DNA of 64,000 nt, from positions 5,838,501 through 5,902,500 of the forward strand of contig NZ_JAZIFY010000001.1 of the NCBI RefSeq assembly GCF_036634195.1. The letters run 5' to 3'. The notes under the pieces were generated by a model. It was not told the origin of the DNA. It was given only the letters and a program-made list of their open reading frames with translations, and made no database searches. The translations under genes and the position numbers were made by a program. This document shows, piece by piece, positions 1 through 7,366 of this stretch; position 1 is the first letter of the stretch, and the number at the start of each line of letters is the position of its first letter. Origin of the DNA: Streptomyces sp. P9-A4 (lineage in GTDB: Bacteria; Actinomycetota; Actinomycetes; Streptomycetales; Streptomycetaceae).

Positions 1-336
1 GCGCTGGAGGACGTCGAGGTGGGCGGGCAGACCATCGAGGCCGGTACGACGGTCGTCCTCTCCTACCACATGGCCGACCACGACCCCGAGCGCTTCACCG
101 ACCCCCACGTACTCGACCTCCAGCGGCAGGACGGCGGACACCTGGCCTTCGGCCACGGCATCCACCTGTGTCTGGGCCACCAGCTGGCCCGCGTCGAGAT
201 GCGGGTCGCCTTCGCCGCGCTGCTCGACCGCTTCCCCACGCTGCGCCTGGCCGTACCGGCCGAGGAGGTCGCCCTGCGCCCGGAGACCGCGGACATCTAC
301 GGGGTGAAGAGCCTCCCGGTCACCTGGGACGCGTGA
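1..336 (+). CDS. Cytochrome P450, C-terminal part (5' end outside window)
   Basis: The reading frame is open from base 1, so only about 111 C-terminal residues are visible. They include the heme-binding signature FGHGIHLCLG, whose cysteine (codon 169-171) would be the axial heme thiolate, followed by the L-helix QLARVEMRVAF and a typical P450 C-terminus. The enzyme would be a soluble bacterial class I P450 that needs a ferredoxin and a reductase; the substrate cannot be told from this fragment. It converges on the NylB-like gene with a GC hairpin between the two stops, so it is probably not part of the TetR-controlled island that follows. Confidence 0.93.
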   Translation, partial: ALEDVEVGGQTIEAGTTVVLSYHMADHDPERFTDPHVLDLQRQDGGHLAFGHGIHLCLGHQLARVEMRVAFAALLDRFPTLRLAVPAEEVALRPETADIYGVKSLPVTWDA

Positions 337-371
337 CCACGAACCGGTGACGGGCGAGGTCGCCCAGGGAC

Positions 372-394
372 GCCGCCCCTCTCCGCGGGGCGGG
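372..394. terminator. GC-rich hairpin between convergent genes
   Basis: CCGCCCC (373-379), a 7-nt loop and GGGGCGG (387-393) form a perfect 7-bp stem. It lies between the P450 stop and the hydrolase stop, which read towards each other. There is no T-tract, as is usual for Streptomyces terminators, so a bidirectional terminator role is inferred from position and structure. Confidence 0.5.
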
Positions 395-471
395 GCGGCC
401 CGCAGACCCATCAGCGGTGGGACGACCTCGCGGCGATGATCTCCTCGAACGGCCCGGGCTCGCTGGGCCGG

Positions 472-1659
472 TCACCCCTGGAGGCGGGTGCCGATCTGGA
501 GGAACGCCTGTACCAGGGGCGCCTGGGGGACGGCCGGGGAGACGACCTGGGAGGCGTAGTGGACGATCACCAGGTCGAGTGCGGGGGAGATGAACAGGCG
601 CTGGCCGTGGATGCCGCTGGCCATGAAGGAACCGTAGGGGTCGTTCGGGATCCACCACAGGTCGTGGTACGAGAGCGTGGCCGGCGCGTCGGCGGGAGCG
701 GCGGGGAAGCGGACGCGACGGGCGTAGCCGTCGGGCACGCCCGAGACGATCGTGGTGGCGACGGCCTCGGGGACGATCTGGCGGTCGCCGATCGCGCCGC
801 CGCAGCGGATCATCTCGCCGAGACGGGCCAGGTCGCGGGCGGTGGCGCTGAACCCGCCGGCGGCGGCCTCGGTCCCGTCCGCGTCGAGGAGGTAGTACGC
901 GTCCTCCTCGGCGCCGATGCGGGACCAGATCGTCTCGGACAGCAGCGCCGAGGTGGTGGTGCCGGTGACGCGGCGCAGGACTTCCGCGAGGGCTTCGGCG
1001 TTGCCGTTCTCGTAGCGGAACTCGGTGCCGGGCTCGCCGGTCGCCCGTGCGGTGGCGAGGTGTTCGCGGATCGTGGCGGGCCCGGCGTACCCGTAGGGGC
1101 GCAGTTGGGGGGCGAGGACGGCGAAGTACCGCTGCGCTTCGAGCGCCTTGTCGTACGCGCGGCCCGCGTAGCTCATCAGGGTGCCCATGTGGAGCAGGTC
1201 GTCGACCCGGGCCTCCCCGAAGGCGGTGCCGGCGAGTTCGGGGACGTACTTCGTGACCCGCGCGTCGCGGGCGAGCTGTCCGTCATGGGCGAGGACCGCG
1301 GCGAGCAGGCCCAGGTAGGACTTCGCGGCGGAGGCGTTGAAGTGCGGGACATGGGACTCGTAGCCGTGCAGGTACTCCTCGTGGACGAGGGCGCCGCGGT
1401 GCATGACGAGCAGTGCGTCGGTCTCCGCCAGGGCGAGGAGCTCCGCGAGGGTGAAGGACCGGCCGTGCGGCCCGGTGAAGGTGAGGCCGTCGAGGGCGCC
1501 GGCCGGTGCGGCGGGCAGCGGGGAGGCGCCGCCGGAGCCCCGCCAGACACGGCGGCTCGGAATGAGTTCCCGGCCCGAGGTCGTGTGCCGTCGGGCCCAG
1601 GTGGGATCGGTGTATCCCCGCGCCCAGACGAGGTCGGCCAACGAGGGAATGCCTGTCAT
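472..1659 (-). CDS. NylB-like serine hydrolase (beta-lactamase/class C fold)
   Basis: The 395-residue protein has the SxxK motif SAAK (S110, K113) and a YxN motif YEN (Y216). The spacing closely matches 6-aminohexanoate-dimer hydrolase NylB (S112/K115/Y215), so it is predicted to hydrolyse a small amide or ester rather than to be a true beta-lactamase. The stretch ALLVMHRGALVHEEY is typical of this family, and a GIHGQ near the C-terminus takes the place of the usual KTG/HTG box. There is no signal peptide. The start used is ATG 1659, which has a weak purine-rich upstream. ATG 1785 is in frame, preceded by GGAAGG, and would add 42 residues encoded by pentapeptide-type repeats. The gene lies downstream of tetR on the same strand and has its own operator-like palindrome, so it is probably co-regulated with the ligase operon. 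It may release the acid that the ligase activates; that role is inference. Confidence 0.85.
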   Translation of the reverse strand: MTGIPSLADLVWARGYTDPTWARRHTTSGRELIPSRRVWRGSGGASPLPAAPAGALDGLTFTGPHGRSFTLAELLALAETDALLVMHRGALVHEEYLHGYESHVPHFNASAAKSYLGLLAAVLAHDGQLARDARVTKYVPELAGTAFGEARVDDLLHMGTLMSYAGRAYDKALEAQRYFAVLAPQLRPYGYAGPATIREHLATARATGEPGTEFRYENGNAEALAEVLRRVTGTTTSALLSETIWSRIGAEEDAYYLLDADGTEAAAGGFSATARDLARLGEMIRCGGAIGDRQIVPEAVATTIVSGVPDGYARRVRFPAAPADAPATLSYHDLWWIPNDPYGSFMASGIHGQRLFISPALDLVIVHYASQVVSPAVPQAPLVQAFLQIGTRLQG

Positions 1660-1687
1660 GCGTCCGCTCCGCTCTTCAGTCCTGCGC

Positions 1688-1789
1688 CTGCCGGACATGC
1701 GGCTGCCGGTCACGTGCCCGGTCCTGTGCCTGCCGGGCACGCATCTGCCGGTCGCGTGCCTGCCGGTCACGTGCCTGCCAGGCATGCGC
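1688..1789 (-). repeat. 15-bp imperfect tandem repeats in the hydrolase leader
   Basis: Seven head-to-tail units (six of 15 bp, one shortened to 12) with plus-strand consensus CTGCCGGTCACGTGC fill the space between the operator palindrome and the hydrolase ATG. Every unit length is a multiple of three, and on the minus strand the array stays open in the hydrolase frame, coding RH(V/A/R)TG-type pentapeptides. It is either an N-terminal extension or a repetitive leader. Confidence 0.75.
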
Positions 1790-1795
1790 CTTCCG

Positions 1796-1830
1796 GTCGA
1801 GTTACCGTACACAGTGTTCGGTAACTCGAC
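1796..1830. promoter_or_regulatory. 35-bp palindrome, candidate TetR operator (site 1)
   Basis: Perfect 12-bp arms GTCGAGTTACCG and CGGTAACTCGAC flank a centre (TACACAGTGTT) that is itself palindromic, so only one position pair in 35 bp is mismatched. It sits upstream of the NylB-like gene. A second, related sequence lies before the ligase gene at 2585-2610: 21 of 26 aligned bases are identical, with shared core ACACAG(T/C)GTTCGG. Binding by the adjacent TetR protein is inferred from proximity, symmetry and recurrence. Confidence 0.7.
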
Positions 1831-1880
1831 CAGAGGTGTGGCGGCGGGGGCGAAGGCCCTCGCGTGCGGGCCGGGTCGGC

Positions 1881-2507
1881 TCAGGGGGTGAGGTCGAGGG
1901 CCCCCGGTGCGTCGGACGGGGTGAGTCCGGTGGCCCAGACGCGGCCGTAGACCGAAAGGTCCCGCAGGTGGGCGGTGATCTCGGCGGCGCCGTAGCCGGT
2001 GTCGTTCTCCACCCACCAGGTGAGCAGGGCGATGAGTTCTCCGGTCCAGGCCCGTGCGACGACGTCCAGCGGGATCCTCGGTGTCACCCCGAGCTGCTCG
2101 ACCCGCGCGCGGAAGACGGCTTCGGCGTGGGTGCGGAGCAGGTCCGCGAACTCGCGCAGGGCCCGGCCGTCGCCCTCGCCCCGCAGAATGACCTGGTAGA
2201 CGGGCTTCTCCTGCTCGGCGTGTTCGAAGATGTACTTCACCGGCAGTCCGGTGAACCCCTCCGCGTGCGCCTGCCGGATCGCCGGCAAGAGGCGTTCGCG
2301 GTCCTCGCCGAGGTCGCGGACGATGCCGACCAGCAGGTCCTCCTTGTCGCGGTAGTGCGCGTAGAAGGTGGCGCGGCCGATGTCGGCGCGCTCGGTGATC
2401 TCCTCGACCGTGACCGCGTGGAACCCCTTCTGCAGGACCAGTTCGACCAGGGCCTGGCGCAGTGCGGCCCGCGTCCTGCGGACGCGGCGGTCTCCCGCGG
2501 GCTTCAT
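1881..2507 (-). CDS. TetR/AcrR-family transcriptional regulator
   Basis: The 208-residue protein has an N-terminal TetR helix-turn-helix (EEITERADIGRATFYAHYRDKEDLL) and a C-terminal ligand/dimerisation domain. It probably represses its own region and releases DNA on binding a pathway acid or acyl-CoA. The start is given at ATG 2507. In-frame GTG 2513 is a serious alternative, because GGAGGAG lies 11 nt before it but 17 nt before the ATG. The gene is divergent from the ligase/dehydrogenase/MFS operon and upstream of the co-oriented NylB-like gene. Palindromic operator candidates lie on both sides of it, which fits a local repressor controlling both flanking units. Confidence 0.9.
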   Translation of the reverse strand: MKPAGDRRVRRTRAALRQALVELVLQKGFHAVTVEEITERADIGRATFYAHYRDKEDLLVGIVRDLGEDRERLLPAIRQAHAEGFTGLPVKYIFEHAEQEKPVYQVILRGEGDGRALREFADLLRTHAEAVFRARVEQLGVTPRIPLDVVARAWTGELIALLTWWVENDTGYGAAEITAHLRDLSVYGRVWATGLTPSDAPGALDLTP

Positions 2508-2584
2508 GTCCACTTCGTTCTCATCTCCTCCGAACCGTTGACCTGACCCTAACGCTGCCTTTACGTTGCCGGACACCAAGCTTG

Positions 2585-2610
2585 TTATCAGACACAGCGT
2601 TCGGAAACTC
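2585..2610. promoter_or_regulatory. Candidate TetR operator (site 2)
   Basis: This sequence aligns without gaps to 1802-1827 of site 1 (21/26 identical, constant offset 783). It ends 10 bp before the ligase ATG and overlaps its ribosome-binding region, so bound repressor would block the operon start. Its dyad is less perfect than that of site 1. Confidence 0.6.
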
Positions 2611-2620
2611 TGGAGATGTG

Positions 2621-4177
2621 ATGAACCTCGGGCGGTACGTACGCCGGACTGCCGGCCACCAACCCGATGCCGAGGCCGTGGTCTGCGGACCCGCCCGGCT
2701 GACGTACGCGGAGCTCGACGACCACAGCGACCGGCTCGCGACCGCTCTGCGCGCACTCGGCCTGAACCGGGGCGACCGCGTGGCGACCCTCGCGGCCAAC
2801 CGCGCGGAACTGGTCGTCACGGAAGTCGCCCTCTACAAGGCCGGCCTGGCCCGAGCACCGATCAACGCCAGGCTCGGCGCCGCCGAAGTGGCCCATCTGC
2901 TCGCCGAGTCCGACGCGGCCGTCCTCCTGACGGACGCCGCGCACCTGGACATCGCCCGCGCCGCGGTGCCCGGCACGGGGGTCAGGGCCGTCCTCGGCTA
3001 CGACGGCCCGAGCGATCTCGGTCCTGGCTACGCCGAGACCCTCTCGGACACCGAGCCGGAACCCGTCGACACGGAGTCCGCCGAGGACGACATCGCCGTA
3101 CTGCACTTCACCTCGGGCTCCACCGGCAAGCTGAAGGCGGCGGTCCAGACGTACGGCAACCGCCTCGCGCTGATGCGCAAGTCGGTGATGAGCGCCGACA
3201 CGCGGGTGGGTCCCGGTGCGGCGCAGGTCCTTGCCGGACCCGTCACCCACGCCTCCGGCATGCCGCTGATGGGGATCTTCTTCGCCGGCGGCCGGGCGAT
3301 CGTGATGCCGGGCTGGGACGCCGAGACGTTCCTCGCCACCGTCCAGCGCGAGCGCGCCACCCACGCCTTCGTCGTGCCGACGATGGTCAACACCGTCCTC
3401 GCGCTGCCGAACGCCCGCGACTACGACCTCTCCAGCCTCCGGCAGCTGATCTACGGCGCCGCGCCGATGTCGGCTGCCCGCATCAGGGCCGCCTGGGAGC
3501 TCTTCGGACCCGTCCTCTCCCAGGGGTACGGGTGCGGCGAGACCACCTCCGGCGTTCTGTTCCTCTCCACCGAGGACCACCGGCGGGCGATCGACGGCGA
3601 GGACGAGGAGCTGCTGCTGTCCTGCGGACGGCCGCTCGCCGAGGCCGAGGTCGCCGTCGTCGACGACGCCGGAACTCCCGTACCCGACGGGGAGATCGGA
3701 GAGATCGCCGTACGCGGGCCCGATGTCGTGCCGGGCTACCACAACGAGCCGGACCTCACCGCGGAGAGCTTCCGCGACGGCTGGTTCCTCACCGGCGACC
3801 TCGCCCGCCGCCGCGCCGACGGATACGTCTTCATCGTCGACCGCAAGAAGGACATGATCGTCTCCGGCGGGTTCAACATCTACGCCGTCGAGGTCGAGTC
3901 CGTCCTGCACCAGCACCCCGACGTCTACGAGGCGGCCGTCGTCGGCGTCCCGGACGAGCAGTGGGGCGAGGCCGTCAAGGCGGTCGTCGTGGCCCGCGAC
4001 GGCGCCACCCTCACCGAGACCGGGCTCGTCGACTTCTGCGCCGAGCGCCTGGCCCGCATGAAGAAGCCCCGCTCGGTCGACTTCGTCCCCGCACTGCCCC
4101 ACAACCCCAACGGCAAGATCGACCGCCGTGCGATCCGCGACCCCTACTGGGCGGGCGCCGAGCGCCGCGTCAACTGA
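2621..4177 (+). CDS. Acyl-CoA synthetase / AMP-dependent ligase
   Basis: This 518-residue class I adenylate-forming enzyme would activate a carboxylic acid to acyl-AMP and then acyl-CoA. Visible motifs are the AMP-binding P-loop-like TSGSTGKLKA, YGCGETTSG (A5-type), GWFLTGDLARR (Asp binding the ribose), the hinge DRKKDMIVSGGFNI and the C-terminal catalytic lysine in NPNGKIDR. The start ATG 2621 has TGGAG 5 nt upstream. It is the first gene of a three-gene operon (14 bp to the acyl-CoA dehydrogenase) divergent from tetR. The substrate is unknown; a medium-chain, branched or aryl acid is compatible. There is no transporter-type or NRPS carrier domain. Confidence 0.92.
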   Translation: MNLGRYVRRTAGHQPDAEAVVCGPARLTYAELDDHSDRLATALRALGLNRGDRVATLAANRAELVVTEVALYKAGLARAPINARLGAAEVAHLLAESDAAVLLTDAAHLDIARAAVPGTGVRAVLGYDGPSDLGPGYAETLSDTEPEPVDTESAEDDIAVLHFTSGSTGKLKAAVQTYGNRLALMRKSVMSADTRVGPGAAQVLAGPVTHASGMPLMGIFFAGGRAIVMPGWDAETFLATVQRERATHAFVVPTMVNTVLALPNARDYDLSSLRQLIYGAAPMSAARIRAAWELFGPVLSQGYGCGETTSGVLFLSTEDHRRAIDGEDEELLLSCGRPLAEAEVAVVDDAGTPVPDGEIGEIAVRGPDVVPGYHNEPDLTAESFRDGWFLTGDLARRRADGYVFIVDRKKDMIVSGGFNIYAVEVESVLHQHPDVYEAAVVGVPDEQWGEAVKAVVVARDGATLTETGLVDFCAERLARMKKPRSVDFVPALPHNPNGKIDRRAIRDPYWAGAERRVN

Positions 4178-4191
4178 ACAGGACCCCCGGC

Positions 4192-5361
4192 ATGCCTTTC
4201 ACCCTCGAACCCTCCTACGACGACAACCCGCGCCTCCAGGACCTCGTCGTCCGGCTGCGCTCCTACCTGCGTGACGAGCTCATCCCGTACGAACGCGAGC
4301 ACGGCATCACCGCGGAGACCAAGCTCGACCGCACCACCCTCGAACATGTCTGGAAGCGCAGCGCGGAGCTCGGCTTCTACGGCATCAGCCTGCCGCCGGA
4401 ACTGGGCGGCCAGGGCCTGAGCTTCTACGAACTCTGCGCACTCAAAGAGGAGTTGACCGCTTCCGGCGCCGCGCTCTCGCACTCGGTGCTCGGCGACATG
4501 GGCGGCCCGCTGCGCGTCGGCGCGATCGTGAAGTACGCCACCGAGGACCAGCGCGAGCGCTATCTGATGCCCGTCGTCCGGGGCGAGCGGGCGTGCTGCT
4601 TCTCCATCACCGAGGAGGACGCGGGCTCCGACGTACGCCGGATGACGACCACCGCCACCCCGGACGGGGACGGCTACGTCCTCAACGGCAAGAAGGTGTT
4701 CAGTTCCGCCGCACCCTTCGCGGACTTCGCGATCGTCGTCGCCCGCATGGCCGGCGAGGAGGAGTCGTACAGCGCCTTCCTCGTCGACCTGGACACCCCC
4801 GGCTGCACCGTCCTGGAGGGCGAAGTCCCCATGTCCGGGCAGCAGATGGAGGGCGACCTCGTCTTCGAGGACTGCCGGATCCCGGCGGCGAACCTCCTCG
4901 GCGAGATCGGCCAGGGCCTGCGCATCGGCATCGGCCGGATCACCCTCAACCGCCTGCTGCACTGCCCGTCGCTGATCGGCGCCGCCCGCCGCGCCTGGGA
5001 CCTGTCGCTGGAGTACGCCATGAACCGGGTCGTCTTCGGGCAGCCGCTCCTGGCCCACCAGGCGATCCACCACAAGATCGCCGAGATGGCGACGGAGATC
5101 TACGCCGCCCGTGCGATGGTCATGACCACCGCCGCCGAGGCCGACCGGGGCGCCAACGTCTCCGTCGAGGCCAACATGTGCAAGCTGTTCACCTCCGAGG
5201 CGGCCTTCCGCGTCGCCGACCAGGCCGTACAGATCCACGGCAAGGCCGGGCTGACCCGCGGCAACGAGGTCGAGCAGATCTTCCGCAGCCTGCGCATGTT
5301 CCGGATCGTCACCGGCACCACCGAGATCCACAAGAACGCCATCGCCAAGGGCCTGTTCTGA
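4192..5361 (+). CDS. Acyl-CoA dehydrogenase
   Basis: The 389-residue FAD enzyme has the ACAD order: an N-terminal helical domain, the FAD/substrate motif CFSITEEDAGSD (about residues 138-149), a middle beta-domain, and the C-terminal helical domain with RVVFGQPLLAHQAI and VTGTTEIHKN. It would introduce an alpha,beta double bond into the CoA ester made by the upstream ligase, passing electrons to ETF. At the position where medium- and short-chain enzymes carry the catalytic Glu (YEGT), this protein reads VTGT. The base may sit on another helix, as in isovaleryl- and long-chain enzymes, or the chemistry may differ. No enoyl-CoA hydratase or thiolase is linked, so only the first oxidation step is encoded here. 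Confidence 0.92.
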   Translation: MPFTLEPSYDDNPRLQDLVVRLRSYLRDELIPYEREHGITAETKLDRTTLEHVWKRSAELGFYGISLPPELGGQGLSFYELCALKEELTASGAALSHSVLGDMGGPLRVGAIVKYATEDQRERYLMPVVRGERACCFSITEEDAGSDVRRMTTTATPDGDGYVLNGKKVFSSAAPFADFAIVVARMAGEEESYSAFLVDLDTPGCTVLEGEVPMSGQQMEGDLVFEDCRIPAANLLGEIGQGLRIGIGRITLNRLLHCPSLIGAARRAWDLSLEYAMNRVVFGQPLLAHQAIHHKIAEMATEIYAARAMVMTTAAEADRGANVSVEANMCKLFTSEAAFRVADQAVQIHGKAGLTRGNEVEQIFRSLRMFRIVTGTTEIHKNAIAKGLF

Positions 5362-5507
5362 CCGACCCCTTGGTGCCCGGGCGGCACCGCGGGCCCTCGC
5401 AGTCGGGGGCCGGCACCGCGGGCCCCGCAGCCAGGGGCCCGCGGTCACGGGGAAACCGCCCACCCGCACGACCCCCCTGCCCCACCCGCATCCGCAGGAG
5501 TCGCCCC

Positions 5508-6884
5508 ATGGCACCGCACACCGCCGCGCAGTCGCGGCACACCGACGCCCCCGCCCCGGCCCTCGTCCCCGCTCCCGACCGCCGCCGCGCCTGGCTGGTC
5601 ACCGCCATGATCGTGACGTTCATGGTGATCAACTTCGCCGACAAATCGGTCCTCGGCCTCGCCGCCGTCCCGATCATGGAGGAGCTGGGCCTCAGCAACA
5701 GCACCTACGGCCTGATCTCCAGCTCCTTCTACTTCCTCTTCAGCCTCTCCGGACTGCTCGTAGGCTTGTTCTCCACCCGCCTCTCCAGCCGCGTCCTGCT
5801 CTTCGGTATGACGCTGCTGTGGTCCGTCGCCCAGCTACCCGTCCTGGCCATGGCCTCGGTGACCACCCTGCTCGCCGGCCGCATCCTGCTCGGCGCGGCC
5901 GAGGGGCCGGCGGCCTCCATGTCCATGCACGCGCTGTACAAGTGGTTCCCGCCCGAGCGCCGCGCCCTGCCCTCGGCCCTCCAGATCGGCGGGGCGGCGC
6001 TGGGCACGCTCCTGGCGGCCCCGCTGGTGAGCTGGCTCATCGAGGACTTCGGCTGGCGCTCGGCGTACGGCGTCCTCGCCGCCGTCAGCGCGGTGTGGGC
6101 GCTGGTGTGGTGGCGGATCGGGCACGACGGCCCGTACGACCAGGCGCGGGCGGGGGGCGGGGGCCGTGCCGGTGCTGTTGTCGTAGAGGGTGCCGGTGCC
6201 GTGGACGGTGCGAGTCCCCGACTGCCGTACCGCAGGCTGCTGTCGACCGGCACCGTCCTCGGCAGCATCTCCAGCGCGTTCGGCGCGGCATGGGCGCTGT
6301 CCCTCAGCCATGCGTGGCTGCCCGCCTATCTCAGGACCGAGCTGGACATGTCGGCGGAGTCCGTCGCGACCACCATCAGCGTCGTCTCCGGTTTCGGGCT
6401 GGTCCTGCTGCTCACCGTCTCCCCGGTCGTGGACGCGCTCAAGGCGCGCGGCATCAGCAGCCGCTGGTCGAGCGGGGCGGCCCAGAGCCTCGCGGTGTGC
6501 GTCGCGGGCGGAGCGATGGCCGCCTTCCCGTTCGTCGAGGCCACCGCGGCCCGGCTGGTCCTGATCGGACTGGCCTTCGGTACGGTCGCCATCGCCATTC
6601 CCCTGCACTACATGACCGTGGCGGAGGTCGTGCCCACCGCGCGGCGCGGCGCCGTCTTCGGCATCGTCGCCGGACTGGGCACCCTGCCCGGCCTCGTCGC
6701 CCCCCTGCTGACAGGCCACCTCATCGACGCGGCCGACTCTCCCGCCGACGGCTACACCAGGGCGTTCCTCATCGCCGCCGCGGTGATGCTCGTGGCAGGT
6801 GCGCTGGCTCTGATGTCGATCAGGCCGGAGCGCGACGCCCGCCGCCTGGGACTGGACGGCGCGCCGACGGACGCGACGCACTGA
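5508..6884 (+). CDS. MFS transporter
   Basis: The 458-residue protein has 12 predicted membrane helices, beginning with WLVTAMIVTFMVINFADKSVLGLA, and a charged central loop near residues 206-240. The aspartate-bearing first helix and the signature RILLGAAEGPAASMSMHALYKWFPPERR resemble the anion:cation symporter group of organic-acid importers. It is the third gene of the ligase/dehydrogenase operon, after a 146-bp gap. The start ATG 5508 follows GCAGGAG at a good distance. It probably imports the acid that the ligase activates; export of a product cannot be excluded. Confidence 0.88.
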   Translation: MAPHTAAQSRHTDAPAPALVPAPDRRRAWLVTAMIVTFMVINFADKSVLGLAAVPIMEELGLSNSTYGLISSSFYFLFSLSGLLVGLFSTRLSSRVLLFGMTLLWSVAQLPVLAMASVTTLLAGRILLGAAEGPAASMSMHALYKWFPPERRALPSALQIGGAALGTLLAAPLVSWLIEDFGWRSAYGVLAAVSAVWALVWWRIGHDGPYDQARAGGGGRAGAVVVEGAGAVDGASPRLPYRRLLSTGTVLGSISSAFGAAWALSLSHAWLPAYLRTELDMSAESVATTISVVSGFGLVLLLTVSPVVDALKARGISSRWSSGAAQSLAVCVAGGAMAAFPFVEATAARLVLIGLAFGTVAIAIPLHYMTVAEVVPTARRGAVFGIVAGLGTLPGLVAPLLTGHLIDAADSPADGYTRAFLIAAAVMLVAGALALMSIRPERDARRLGLDGAPTDATH

Positions 6885-7366
6885 GCCGCGGGTGACGTGA
6901 TCTCGCGGTTGTCCCGGGCGGAGCCCTCCGGGAGGGCGGGGTTCCACGGGGGCCCGGCAGAGGGAACCTCGGCGGCAGGCGGCGAAGCGTCCCCTTTGCT
7001 CGTACCCGGGCCTCCCGGCCAAGCGAATCCCCCCCGCCTCGCCCTACATCATCACGCGCCAAGAATTCCAATCCCCCGACATACCGGCCCACTCGTGCGG
7101 TCTCTCCGCGATTCCCTCAGTGAAATGCACTATTTGGCCGAGCGCTTGACGGGGTGTCATGCCCGTGAATAAGAATCTCCCCCGCCGTCAGCGGTGCATC
7201 TCTCGCCAGGCCGTCTCCATGTTTCGGAGGTGGCCCGGTTTGGCGTGTCCTGGGGTGTTTTCGCTGGTGGTTCGGTGCGTTCGTGTCGGTGAGGGGGGTC
7301 CCTTGCCGGTGCGTCGGCGCGCTTCCGTTCGCGTGTGTGCGCGAGGGGTTCCTGGAAGGGATTCGA
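6885..7366. other. 482-bp intergenic region before the RHS toxin
   Basis: No gene is supported here. The first 80 bp hold only short GC dyads such as GCCCT/AGGGC, a weak terminator at best. From about 7040 the base composition falls clearly below that of the coding neighbours, and a promoter-like pair is present at 7146-7175. A leader of roughly 185 nt would then precede the toxin start at 7367. Confidence 0.6.
7146..7175 (+). promoter_or_regulatory. Candidate sigma-70-type promoter of the RHS toxin gene
   Basis: TTGACG (7146-7151) and TAAGAA (7170-7175) are separated by 18 bp in a locally AT-richer stretch. Transcription would start near 7182. No operator-like dyad was recognised around it. 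Confidence 0.45.

Noticed and set aside
472..1659. NylB-like gene considered an antibiotic beta-lactamase
   Set aside because: It has no signal peptide, the KTG/HTG box is replaced, and the Ser-Lys-Tyr spacing fits NylB-type amidases/esterases.
436..1824. Plus-strand frame opposite the hydrolase
   Set aside because: It is antisense to a protein with a clear catalytic triad, and has no ribosome-binding site or domain.
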